Shown: positions 1-7,980 of the stretch, one piece after another
Position numbering within the stretch: the first letter of the stretch is position 1
Layout: each line of letters begins with the position of its first letter
Assembly (NCBI RefSeq): GCF_013072695.1
Contig: NZ_LXUK01000006.1
Coordinates: forward strand, 634 to 64,633
Length of the DNA stretch: 64,000 nt
Direction of reading: 5' to 3'
Source of the DNA: Acinetobacter sp. Ac_5812
GTDB lineage: Bacteria > Pseudomonadota > Gammaproteobacteria > Pseudomonadales > Moraxellaceae
Notes under the pieces: model-generated
The model's input: only the letters and a program-made list of their open reading frames with translations
The model's database searches: none
Told to the model about the DNA's origin: nothing
Position numbers and translations under genes: made by a program

Positions 1-1899
1 AGTGATCGCACCAAGAGGACCACCTTCACCGCCACCAATACCACCAGTAATACCACCGATAATGCCAGTGATTGCACCTAAAGGACCACCTTCGCCACCA
101 CCGATACCACCAGTTACACCGCCGATGAGGCCACCGACATCAGTGAGGTCACCAGCAATATGCTGAACCAGACCAGAAGCCGTTGAACCATTATTAATCA
201 ATGTGCCGACAACACCTGTGAGCGAACCTGCAGCGCCACCGATATCCGCACCTGCTAAATCAGAAATTGCTTCCAATGTACCGTTTACTGTATCGCGAGA
301 AGTTTCAAAGGTGAGGGTACCTAAATTAGTGAGATCTGTGACTGGATGAACGCCCGGAAGGACACCACTGATTGCACCACCTACTGTAGTAATACCTGTA
401 TTGATAATATCTGTTTTCAGGCTTTCAACACCTTGAAGCACATCGATACCTGTTTGGATGACTCCTGTGACAGGATTATTGCCAAGATCACCACCAGTAA
501 TCCCACCGATAATGCCAGTGATCGCACCAAGAGGACCACCTTCACCGCCACCAATACCACCAGTAATACCACCGATGATGCCAGTGATCGCGCCTAAAGG
601 ACCGCCTTCACCACCACCGATACCGCCAGTAATGCCGCCGATAATGCCAGTGATCGCGCCAAGAGGACCGCCTTCACCACCGCCAATACCACCAGTAATG
701 CCGCCAATGATGCCAGTGATAGAACCTAATGGGCCTGTGCTACCAATGTTGGTTGCATCCCCTATAATATGTTGAACCAGACCTGATGCAGTAGACCCAT
801 TATTCACCAGTGTACCTATGACACCCGTTGCAGAACCAATTGCCCCGCCAATATCTGCACCAGCAAGGTGGGAGACGGTTTCTAATGTACCGTTTACCGT
901 ATCGCGAGAAGTTTCAAAAGTGAGGGTACCCAGATTTGCTAGGTCTCCAATTGGGTGTTCAGATTGGTGCACTGCACTAATGACCGTACCTGCAACAGTA
1001 TTAATTCCTGTATTGATGATATCGGTTTTTAAACTCTCAAGCCCTTGAAGGACATCAATACCACCTTGAACAATACCTGTGACTGGGTTGTTCGCTAGGT
1101 CACCACCAGTAATGCCGCCAATAATTCCGGTTACAGCACCGAGAGGACCACCTTCAGCTCCACCGGTAATGCCGCCAATAATTCCGGTTACAGCGCCGAG
1201 AGAACCACCTTCAGTCCCACCAGTAATACCACCAATAATGCCAGTCACTGCACCAAGGGGGCCGCCCTCAGTTCCACCCGTAATGCCGCCAATGATTCCT
1301 GTTACAGCACCGAGAGGGCCGCCCTCAGCACCACCTGTAATTCCTCCAAGAATGCCTGTTACTGCGCCAAGCGGACCACCATTTGACCCACCCGTAATGC
1401 CGCCAATAATTCCAGTCACTGCACCAAGTGGACCGCCCTCGGTTCCACCCGTGATTCCACCAATGATTCCAGTCACTGCACCAAGTGGACCACCATTTGT
1501 TCCACCCGTAATACCACCAATAATTCCTGTAACTGTACCCAGAGGACCACTCTCGGTTCCGCCTGTAATTCCACCAAGGATGCCTGTTACTGCACTGAGA
1601 GGATTACCACTTGCTCCGCCGGTAACACCCCCTAGAATACTTGTGACTGTTGAAAGTGGGCTACTGCTGCCTGTTACATTCCCCAGAATGCTAGTAATTG
1701 AACTTATGGGATTGTTGGCTGCTCCGCCTGTGATACTGCTTACCGTATGGGTTACGGTATTTGTTGAAACGATATTTGTAATTGTAGATAGGGATAAAGG
1801 AGCAAGAACTGAACCGCCAACGTGTGATGTAGATGTACTACTATCAACCAAACTTGAAGTAATACTTTTAATGGGTGAAAAAAGACTTTTGAAAAGCAT
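1..1899 (-). CDS. Giant glycine-rich tandem-repeat protein 1 (3' end outside window)
   Basis: The frame is open from an ATG at 1899 to the window edge (633 codons seen, C-terminus missing). The N-terminus MLFKSLFSPIKS resembles that of the neighbouring giant gene (MLFKNILSPITG), and no Sec signal peptide is visible. A Ser/Thr-rich stretch of about 80 residues is followed by nine 19-residue repeats of the type GGPLGAVTGIIGGITGGTE, a spacer of about 115 residues, four 22-residue repeats (GGPLGAITGIIGGITGGIGGGE), a second spacer and further 22-residue repeats. The function is unknown; Gly/Ile/Thr repeats of this kind suggest an extracellular or surface fibrous protein. The promoter region ends in ATATAGGTATCGTT before the ATG, nearly the same as in the second giant gene, so the two are paralogues under similar control. 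A 13/14 match to the palindrome of the two-component promoter lies 65-78 nt upstream. The protein could be an adhesin or a matrix protein. Confidence 0.8.
   Translation of the reverse strand, partial: MLFKSLFSPIKSITSSLVDSSTSTSHVGGSVLAPLSLSTITNIVSTNTVTHTVSSITGGAANNPISSITSILGNVTGSSSPLSTVTSILGGVTGGASGNPLSAVTGILGGITGGTESGPLGTVTGIIGGITGGTNGGPLGAVTGIIGGITGGTEGGPLGAVTGIIGGITGGSNGGPLGAVTGILGGITGGAEGGPLGAVTGIIGGITGGTEGGPLGAVTGIIGGITGGTEGGSLGAVTGIIGGITGGAEGGPLGAVTGIIGGITGGDLANNPVTGIVQGGIDVLQGLESLKTDIINTGINTVAGTVISAVHQSEHPIGDLANLGTLTFETSRDTVNGTLETVSHLAGADIGGAIGSATGVIGTLVNNGSTASGLVQHIIGDATNIGSTGPLGSITGIIGGITGGIGGGEGGPLGAITGIIGGITGGIGGGEGGPLGAITGIIGGITGGIGGGEGGPLGAITGIIGGITGGDLGNNPVTGVIQTGIDVLQGVESLKTDIINTGITTVGGAISGVLPGVHPVTDLTNLGTLTFETSRDTVNGTLEAISDLAGADIGGAAGSLTGVVGTLINNGSTASGLVQHIAGDLTDVGGLIGGVTGGIGGGEGGPLGAITGIIGGITGGIGGGEGGPLGAIT
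126..490 (-). repeat. Spacer module copy A (about 115 codons)
   Basis: It codes a non-repetitive module between the 22-residue arrays (DLGNNPVTGVIQTGIDVLQG ... TFETSRDTVNGTLEA ... ASGLVQHIAGDLTDVGG). It is almost identical at the DNA level to 3020-3377 in giant gene 2, and more diverged from copy B at 746-1102. Confidence 0.85.
491..745 (-). repeat. 66-nt tandem repeat array in giant gene 1
   Basis: Units start at 491, 557, 623 and 689, a 66-nt period coding the 22-residue unit GGPLGAITGIIGGITGGIGGGE. The last unit is partial. The same unit recurs at about 41 and 107 near the window edge and in giant gene 2. Confidence 0.9.
746..1102 (-). repeat. Spacer module copy B
   Basis: This is a homologous copy of the spacer (DLANNPVTGIVQGGIDVLQG ... 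TFETSRDTVNGTLET ... ASGLVQHIIGD) linking the 19-residue array to the 22-residue array. It has more differences from copies A and C than they have from each other. Confidence 0.85.
1103..1615 (-). repeat. 57-nt tandem repeat array, 9 units, in giant gene 1
   Basis: Units start every 57 nt (for example at 1103, 1160 and 1559), each beginning CCACC/CCGCC on the plus strand and coding a 19-residue unit GGPLGAVTGIIGGITGG plus two variable residues (TE, TN, AE, SN). One or two degenerate units continue to about 1740. The period is a multiple of three, so unit gain or loss would keep the frame. Confidence 0.9.
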
Positions 1900-1963
1900 A
1901 ACGATACCTATATTTTTAAAGTTGTGTTGTTTTGAGTAATTATTAAATTGCTATGATTTTTTT

Positions 1964-1977
1964 GTGATTAAAGTCAC
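1964..1977 (-). promoter_or_regulatory. Putative palindromic operator, giant gene 1
   Basis: The minus strand reads GTGACTTTAATCAC, which matches GTGACTTTAGTCAC of the two-component promoter at 13 of 14 positions. It lies 65 nt upstream of the ATG at 1899. Its role as a binding site is inferred from sequence sharing only. Confidence 0.5.
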
Positions 1978-2470
1978 ATTAATCATATTTAGTGTTATAT
2001 GAGGCAGTTATTTTGTCAATCTGTAACTGGCTGGAATATGATTGTTAAATATGGATTTAAAATGTTGAATTTTAATATATTTATTGGTTGTTAATTTTAA
2101 CTAAATTTACACTTGTATTTTATTTGAAAGGGTAAGGGGGTTTTTATCATAGTGAGATAAGTTTTATTTATCATATAATTAAAGTGTTATATGAGTATAA
2201 TCTATGTCTTGTGAAGAAGGTGCTGCAAAGAAAGTTTTAAAATTTGTTACTCGTTTGCAAAAAAATATTTCTAGTGTTTTTCCGTTTTATTTAATTAATA
2301 AAGATCAATATTTTAAATTTTTTCTTAATTATTTTTTTTAAAATTATAATAAATCTGAAATCGTATTGTTTATGCGGTTATTGGCGTGTTATTTAAAAAA
2401 ACTTACCAATCAAATGTGCCTTTCTTGGCATATTCTCATCTTAGTCTGTTGAACTTCATTTAGCTGCAAA

Positions 2471-2500
2471 AGAAAAGCCACTGATTACAGTGACTTTTCT
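2471..2500 (-). terminator. Rho-independent terminator of giant gene 2
   Basis: A 13-bp stem with one mismatch (AGAAAAG..CACTG pairing with CAGTG..CTTTTCT) closes a 4-nt loop and is followed on the minus strand by TTT. It lies 16 nt after the stop codon at 2516. Confidence 0.75.
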
Positions 2501-2515
2501 TGGTATTGCGATATT

Positions 2516-5500
2516 TTAAAAATGATGAAGTGAGCCGAATAGGTGATCGGTTAGGTTTGTTAATGGTGAAGAAACCGAAATGAGATCGGTAATGCTTCCC
2601 CCATTTGGATTTGGTTCACCGACAGCAATGCCGGAAGAAGTCGAAAGTGTGCCCGTAATTATGGTGAGCAGACTATCTAGACTGTTACTGCTACCACTAT
2701 TGTCATAGTTAATATGGATAAGGTTGTTGAGACCTTCCATAATATTGCCACTCGCGAGATCGCCGAGACCATCTTGTAGATGACTGATTGCTGAACTACC
2801 ACTGCCAATCACCATGTCGATCGGTTGGGCAATACCAGAAAGAATACCATCTCCACTAATACCACCCGTAATGCTGCCAATGATGTCTGTGATTGCACCT
2901 AAAGGACCACCTTCACCGCCACCAATTCCACCCGTAATGCCACCGATGATGCTAGTGATCGTGCCAAGAGGGCCACCGTCACCACCACCGATTCCACCAG
3001 TCACACCACCGATAATGCCACCAACATCAGTGAGATCACCTGCAATATGTTGAATCAGTCCAGAAGCTGCTGAGCCGTTGGTCATGAGTGTGCCAAGTAC
3101 ACCTGTGAGAGAACCCGCAGCGCCACCAATATCTGCACCTGCTAAATCAGAAATTGCTTCTAATGTACCATTAACGGTATCGCGAGAAGTTTCAAAGGTG
3201 AGGGTACCTAAATTGGTGAGATCGGTAACTGGATGAACACCCGGAAGGACACCACTGATTGCACCACCTACCGTAGTAATACCTGTGTTGATAATATCTG
3301 TTTTCAGGCTTTCAACACCTTGAAGGACATCGATACCTGTTTGGATGACTCCTGTGACAGGGTTATTACCTAAGTCACCACCAGTAATCCCACCGATAAT
3401 GCCAGTGATCGCGCCTAAAGGACCGCCTTCACCGCCACCAATTCCACCAGTAATCCCACCGATGATGCCAGTGATTGCACCAAGAGGACCACCTTCACCG
3501 CCAATAATTCCACCCGTCACACCGCCAACGATACCTGTTACCGTGCCGAGTAAACCAGTTGCACCTTCACCATCACCTGCCACAATATGAATAAGATTGG
3601 TGATGGGACTCAATGGATTGAATTCGCCCTGACCATTTAAACCGCTTAGATCTAATACCGAAATGGCATTGCCTGAGAAGTTAATCGGAATGGTAATGGG
3701 TGTCACGATGCTAGTATCATCACCGTTACCATTGCCGATACCAAAATTATGGTCGCCATTACCAGAACCTATACCACCCAGTAGGCCATCAGAACCATTG
3801 CCACTGTTGCCAACGCCATTACCATTGTTCGTGACATCATTATCTTGGACATAGTTATTGGTTGTTGTGGATGAATTATTGTGTGAGTTTGCTGTTGCGC
3901 TGCCAAATAAAGAAATTGCATTGCCAGATAAATTTATAGGAATTGCAATCGGCGCTACTATGCCGACATTGTCACCAATCCCATTGCCTATACCATAATT
4001 GTGTTCACCATTACCGGCACCTACGCCATTGAGTAAACCGCCAAGACCCAGTAGACCTCCACCAGCACCACTTGTACCATTGCCACCGCTATTACTATTG
4101 TCTGTGGAGTCGTTGTCCTGAACATAGTTATTGGTTGTGGTGGATGAGTTGTTGGTTGAGTTTGCTGTTGCATTGCCAAAGATGGGGAAAGCATTTCCGG
4201 ATGCATTTACAGGAACCGTGATGGGCATAACCACGCTGGCATCATCCGCAATCCCGTTACCAATACCGTAATTGTGCTCGCCATTACCTGCGGCTATACC
4301 ATTTAATAGCCCACCACCGGCCACATTACCTGAACCAGTTCCATTACCACCCGTATTGCTGTTGTTGATGGTGTCATTGTCTTGGAAATAGTTTGAAGTG
4401 GTAGTAGAAGAGTTATTGACTGAGTTTGAAGTGGCATTGCCAAAGATGGAGAAGGCATTTCCGGAGGCATTGATTGGTGTCGTAATCGGTGCAACAACAC
4501 TGGCATCATCCGCAATCCCATTGCCTATACCATAATTGTGTTCTCCATTACCTGCGGCGACTCCATTTAATAAACCACCACCGACACCATTACCTGCTGT
4601 GCCACCGACGCCCGTACTGCTGTTGCTATTATTGGTACTATCGTTGTCTTGGAAGATGTTAGTGGTTTTAGTTGAGGAATCATTGACTGAATTTGAAGTG
4701 GCATTCCCAAAAATTGAGAAGGCATTGCCTGAACCACTGATTGGGGTTGTAATCGGTGCAACCACACTGGAATCATTACCGATGCCATTACCAATACCAT
4801 AGTTGTGATCACCATTACCTGCAGCAGGGCCATTAGCCCAACCACCCACGCCATTACCTGCAAAACCACCGAGTAGACCTGTACCACTATTACTATTGTC
4901 AGTACTGTCATTATCTTCATAATGATTGACGGTTGTGGTCGATGAGTTGTTGACTGAGCTTGTGGTTGAGTCCCCAAATACGGAGAAGGAGTTACCTAAA
5001 CCACTGAGTGGTGTTGTAATCGGCATCACCACACCGACATCATCACCGTTGCCATTACCAATGCCGTAATTATGTTCGCCGTTGCCTGACCCTACGCCAT
5101 TGAGCAGACCGCCAATGCCATTACCTGAGCTGCCGCCTACACCTGTACCGCTATTGCTATTGTCCGTACTGTCATTGTCGCGCACAATATTGGTAGTGGT
5201 GGTTGAAGCATTGTTATGAGATGCGTTATTGGCATCGCCCAAGAAGCTGAATTCATTTCCTAAGCCATTGACTGGCATCGTGATTGGTGTGGTTACACCG
5301 ACATCATCACCGTTACCATTGCCAATACCGTAGTTTTGTTCACCATTCCCAGAACCAATACCACTGAGTAGACCACCAATGCCATTGCCTGCACCACTTA
5401 CTCCAGTACCATGATTACTGTGGTCGATATGGTCATTGTCTTCAACGATATTGGTCGTATTGGTGGAGCCGTTATTCACAGAGGTATTGCCGGTATGGGT

Positions 5501-7360
5501 TGGATCATTACTGCCAAACCAAGAGACATTGTTGCCCATCGCATTGATTGGGGTAACTATAGGTGAGGTCCAGTCGGCATCATCACCGTTGCCATTGCCG
5601 ATGCCATAGTTATGTTCGCCATTGCCCGCACTAATTCCATTGAGCAAACCACCGATACCGTTACCTGAACTGCCAGTCGTACTCGTTCCGCTATTGCTAT
5701 TATCGGTTGTATCATTGTCTTGAACATGATTGAGTGTTGTTGTTGGCGCAGAGTTGCTGGATGAATTGTCACTGCCTCCACCAAATGAATTTCCTAATAC
5801 ATTTAAGGGTGTGGTCCATGGAACAGTGACATCGACATCATCGCCGTTACCATTTCCGATGCCGTAGTTTTGTTCGCCGTTACCTGCAGCAGGGCCATTG
5901 CCCCAACCACCGATACCATTGCCAACATCACCTAGACCTGTGCCATTATTACTGTTGTTGGTTGTATCGTTATCCTGAATAATATTTGACGTTGTTGTTG
6001 GTGCGGTATTGGTGGAGTTAACATCGCCACCGCCTAAACCCGCAACTGAGTTACCGAGTACATGTACTGGCGTTGTCCAAGGAACGGTGACACTGGCGTC
6101 ATCACCGTTGCCATTGCCAATTCCGTAATTGTGTTCGCTATTCCCTGCGCTAACACCATTGAGTAAGCCGCCGAGGCCATTTCCTGCACCTCCAACGCCT
6201 GTTCCATTGTTACTATTATTGGTGCTGTCATTATCTTGAATGACATTAGAAGTCGAGGTTGGAGCAGTATTGGTGGAGTTTACATCTCCACCACCGATGC
6301 CTACAACTGAGTTACCTAAGGCTTGGATGGGTGCTGTTATCGGTGTTGTGATGCTTGTATCGTCGCCGTTACCATTACCGATGCCATAGTTTTGTTCACC
6401 ATTTCCTGAACCAATCCCATTGAACCATCCACCACCACTGCCATTGCCTGCTGCAGTGCCGTTATTGCTATTGTTAACGGTGTCGTTGTCTTGAATCTGT
6501 GTAGTCGATGTCGTTGCTGCTGTATTTATAGAATCAACATCACCACCAGCTAAGCCTGTTATCGCATTGCCAGCCGCTTGAACAGGTGTGGTCCATGGCA
6601 CAGTGATACTGACACCGTCACCGTTACCATTGCCAATGCCGTAATTATGTTCTCCATTGCCTGCTGCAACACCATTGAGTAAACCACCTGCATTGCCATT
6701 ACCGGCAGTTCCTGTAGCTGTGTTGCTATTATTGGTGCTGTCATTATCTTGAATGAGTGTCGTTGAACTGGTTGGTGTGCTATTGATAGAGTGAACAGCA
6801 CCACCACCCAATGCACCGATTGAGTTACCTAAAGCATCAAAAGGCACCGTAACGGGTGTGGTGAGATTTGCGTCATCTCCATTTCCATTACCCACGCCAT
6901 AGTTGTGATCGCCATTGCCTGCTGCAACACCACTTAATAAACCGCCATTGCTATCATTACCTGCAGCAGTGCCAGTATTACTATTGTTGATGCTGTCATT
7001 GTCTTGGATGTGAGTCGAAGACGTTGTCGTGGCCGTATTGATTGAGCTAACGGGTGACGAACCTCCAAGCCAAGGAAAAGAGTTTCCTAATGCATGGAAA
7101 GCTGTCGTGAAAGGAAGAGGGACATTTAGATCTTGGCCATTGCCAACACCGACACCATAATTTTGATTGCCATTTCCTGTTATGGCACTGAATAAACCAT
7201 TATTTGAGCCATTATTGTTGTTGGTGATATTTGTACTCTCGACCACAACATGGTTTGTGGTCGATACCGTATTTACAGCAGTCGGAACTGCCGCTTGGCT
7301 ATTACTACTCGAATGAGAAAGAATACCCGTAATTGGTGATAAAATATTTTTAAATAACAT
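2516..7360 (-). CDS. Giant repeat protein 2 with chaplin-like modules (1614 aa)
   Basis: This is a 1614-residue protein rich in Gly, Asn, Ser, Thr and Asp, with no Sec signal peptide, membrane segment or Cys-rich part. After a short N-terminus it has about 14 copies of an 85-92 residue unit. Each unit has a polar part (QDNDSTNNSN), a Gly/Asn part (AAGNGEHNYGIGNGNGDD) and a hydrophobic part of the form V-x-P-x-x-x-P-(V/I)-x-x-x-GN-x-(V/I/F). From about residue 1250 follow 22-residue GGPLGAITG-type repeats and one spacer module shared with giant gene 1, then a unique C-terminus ending HLFGSLHHF. The hydrophobic part resembles the chaplin domain of Streptomyces by eye. GNGNGDD runs could also bind calcium as in RTX-like proteins, but the nonapeptide consensus is not met. 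The export route is not evident. I do not recognise a named gene; a surface or matrix protein is the likeliest role. Confidence 0.85.
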   Translation of the reverse strand: MLFKNILSPITGILSHSSSNSQAAVPTAVNTVSTTNHVVVESTNITNNNNGSNNGLFSAITGNGNQNYGVGVGNGQDLNVPLPFTTAFHALGNSFPWLGGSSPVSSINTATTTSSTHIQDNDSINNSNTGTAAGNDSNGGLLSGVAAGNGDHNYGVGNGNGDDANLTTPVTVPFDALGNSIGALGGGAVHSINSTPTSSTTLIQDNDSTNNSNTATGTAGNGNAGGLLNGVAAGNGEHNYGIGNGNGDGVSITVPWTTPVQAAGNAITGLAGGDVDSINTAATTSTTQIQDNDTVNNSNNGTAAGNGSGGGWFNGIGSGNGEQNYGIGNGNGDDTSITTPITAPIQALGNSVVGIGGGDVNSTNTAPTSTSNVIQDNDSTNNSNNGTGVGGAGNGLGGLLNGVSAGNSEHNYGIGNGNGDDASVTVPWTTPVHVLGNSVAGLGGGDVNSTNTAPTTTSNIIQDNDTTNNSNNGTGLGDVGNGIGGWGNGPAAGNGEQNYGIGNGNGDDVDVTVPWTTPLNVLGNSFGGGSDNSSSNSAPTTTLNHVQDNDTTDNSNSGTSTTGSSGNGIGGLLNGISAGNGEHNYGIGNGNGDDADWTSPIVTPINAMGNNVSWFGSNDPTHTGNTSVNNGSTNTTNIVEDNDHIDHSNHGTGVSGAGNGIGGLLSGIGSGNGEQNYGIGNGNGDDVGVTTPITMPVNGLGNEFSFLGDANNASHNNASTTTTNIVRDNDSTDNSNSGTGVGGSSGNGIGGLLNGVGSGNGEHNYGIGNGNGDDVGVVMPITTPLSGLGNSFSVFGDSTTSSVNNSSTTTVNHYEDNDSTDNSNSGTGLLGGFAGNGVGGWANGPAAGNGDHNYGIGNGIGNDSSVVAPITTPISGSGNAFSIFGNATSNSVNDSSTKTTNIFQDNDSTNNSNSSTGVGGTAGNGVGGGLLNGVAAGNGEHNYGIGNGIADDASVVAPITTPINASGNAFSIFGNATSNSVNNSSTTTSNYFQDNDTINNSNTGGNGTGSGNVAGGGLLNGIAAGNGEHNYGIGNGIADDASVVMPITVPVNASGNAFPIFGNATANSTNNSSTTTNNYVQDNDSTDNSNSGGNGTSGAGGGLLGLGGLLNGVGAGNGEHNYGIGNGIGDNVGIVAPIAIPINLSGNAISLFGSATANSHNNSSTTTNNYVQDNDVTNNGNGVGNSGNGSDGLLGGIGSGNGDHNFGIGNGNGDDTSIVTPITIPINFSGNAISVLDLSGLNGQGEFNPLSPITNLIHIVAGDGEGATGLLGTVTGIVGGVTGGIIGGEGGPLGAITGIIGGITGGIGGGEGGPLGAITGIIGGITGGDLGNNPVTGVIQTGIDVLQGVESLKTDIINTGITTVGGAISGVLPGVHPVTDLTNLGTLTFETSRDTVNGTLEAISDLAGADIGGAAGSLTGVLGTLMTNGSAASGLIQHIAGDLTDVGGIIGGVTGGIGGGDGGPLGTITSIIGGITGGIGGGEGGPLGAITDIIGSITGGISGDGILSGIAQPIDMVIGSGSSAISHLQDGLGDLASGNIMEGLNNLIHINYDNSGSSNSLDSLLTIITGTLSTSSGIAVGEPNPNGGSITDLISVSSPLTNLTDHLFGSLHHF
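2862..3020 (-). repeat. 66-nt repeats, distal array of giant gene 2
   Basis: Unit starts at 2862, 2928 and 2994 give a 66-nt period. The units code the same 22-residue Gly/Ile/Thr repeat as in giant gene 1, with slightly more divergence (GGPLGTITSIIGGITGG). Confidence 0.85.
3020..3377 (-). repeat. Spacer module copy C in giant gene 2
   Basis: It codes DLGNNPVTGVIQTGIDVLQG to about IQHIAGDLTDVGG. Long stretches are identical in DNA to 126-490 of giant gene 1, with only scattered third-position changes. This implies recent duplication or gene conversion. Confidence 0.85.
3378..3560 (-). repeat. 66-nt repeats, proximal array of giant gene 2
   Basis: Units start at 3378, 3444 and 3510 with the same 66-nt period and coding content as the arrays in giant gene 1. 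Confidence 0.85.
3655..7235 (-). repeat. About 14 imperfect 255-275 nt repeats (chaplin-like modules)
   Basis: The landmarks DND, HNYGIGNGNGDD and PhxxPhxxxGN (h hydrophobic) recur every 85-92 codons. The last copies (around 3.7-5.0 kb) are more alike, with VVAPITTPINASGNAFSIFG, than the N-terminal ones with VPWTTPVHVLGNSV. The outermost boundaries are approximate. Confidence 0.85.
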
Positions 7361-7414
7361 GTCGATATACCTATAATTATTGGAGTTTTATTTTTAATAA
7401 GCGTTAATAATTAT

Positions 7415-7428
7415 GTGACTCCTGTCTC
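7415..7428 (-). promoter_or_regulatory. Weak palindromic operator, giant gene 2
   Basis: The minus strand reads GAGACAGGAGTCAC, 10 of 14 matches to GTGACTTTAGTCAC, with one half-site (AGTCAC) intact. It lies 55 nt upstream of the ATG, close to the 65 nt seen for giant gene 1. Confidence 0.25.
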
Positions 7429-7841
7429 ATAATGTATTTATTAGTATTTATTGCTTATCTATTTAAAGTCAATATTGTGCTTTGTATCATATTTTTAAAT
7501 AGCTATAAAAATACGATAAAACAAAGAGATGTGTTTTCTAGTGATCACTGGTTTATCGTTCTAATTTGGAATGCGATTTTTTTAATTCTTTATCAAAAAT
7601 TTATAATCAATAAAAATATAAAATGACTAAAATATGATTTATTTAAAGTTTAATCATTTACTTAGCGAATAATAAATGCTTGTGTCTTATTGAGGGTTAT
7701 ACAGAATTGGCAGTTGATATGAACCACTTTTCTCACTGTAGCCGCGGGTTGAATCATGCTGAAATGACCAAGCAGTGCTGAATCTATAGACAGTTGATCG
7801 TGATCTTGTGAAAAAGGTCTTATCATTTGGGGAAAAGTGCG

Positions 7842-7847
7842 TATAAT
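7842..7847 (+). promoter_or_regulatory. Promoter -10 box of tRNA-Arg
   Basis: There is a perfect TATAAT ending 15 nt before the tRNA 5' end. A GC-rich CCCCC discriminator follows, as usual for stable RNA promoters. The -35 element is weak (CTTATC at 7819-7824). Confidence 0.6.
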
Positions 7848-7862
7848 GCCCCCATCAAATAT

Positions 7863-7939
7863 GCGCTCATAGCTCAGCTGGATAGAGCACTTGGCTACGA
7901 ACTAAGGGGTCGGGAGTTCGAATCTCTCTGAGCGCACCA
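7863..7939 (+). tRNA. tRNA-Arg(ACG)
   Basis: The 77-nt cloverleaf includes a templated CCA end. The acceptor stem GCGCTCA pairs with TGAGCGC. The D-loop contains AGCTCAGCTGGATAGAGC, the anticodon loop CTACGAA gives anticodon ACG, and the T-loop is GTTCGAATC. ACG is read after A34-to-inosine editing and decodes CGU/CGC/CGA. Confidence 0.97.
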
Positions 7940-7951
7940 ATTTGAAAAAAG

Positions 7952-7975
7952 AAACCGCTTAGTTGCGGTTTTTTT
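7952..7975. terminator. Terminator of tRNA-Arg, shared with the convergent gene
   Basis: The stem AAACCGC/GCGGTTT with a 6-nt loop is followed by T4 on the plus strand. The convergent minus-strand gene ends 6 nt further on at 7981, so the hairpin probably serves both. Confidence 0.8.
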
Positions 7976-7980
7976 GCGTC

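Larger units (their letters stand above)
1900..2515. other. AT-rich intergenic region upstream of giant gene 1
   Basis: These 616 bp between the two giant genes contain no convincing ORF. They hold the terminator of giant gene 2, the putative operator at 1964-1977 and a 13-bp direct repeat AGTGTTATATGAG at 1991-2003 and 2183-2195. The promoter of giant gene 1 should lie here. Confidence 0.7.
7361..7862. other. Intergenic region between giant gene 2 and tRNA-Arg
   Basis: About 500 bp, very AT-rich up to about 7670. It holds the promoter region of giant gene 2 on the minus strand and the tRNA promoter on the plus strand. A 64-codon plus-strand frame at 7432-7626 is Phe/Ile/Lys-rich, has no good ribosome binding site and looks like chance. 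Confidence 0.6.

Noticed and set aside
1103..1615. Possible CRISPR array because of the regular repeat
   Set aside because: The units are contiguous coding repeats with no unique spacers, and the period is a multiple of three.
458..1939. Proline-rich plus-strand frames opposite giant gene 1
   Set aside because: They are the antisense reading of Gly-rich repeats, with no ribosome sites, and the minus-strand frame is open throughout with a paralogous N-terminus.
2516..7360. Typical RTX calcium-binding toxin or collagen-like protein
   Set aside because: The GNGNGDD runs do not meet the RTX nonapeptide pattern and there is no continuous Gly-X-Y repeat.
7432..7626. 64-codon plus-strand ORF before the tRNA
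   Set aside because: AT-rich composition, no ribosome site, no recognisable product; it lies over the promoter region of giant gene 2.
7863..7939. tRNA-Arg as attachment site of an integrated island
   Set aside because: No integrase gene and no repeat of the tRNA 3' end was seen in the window.
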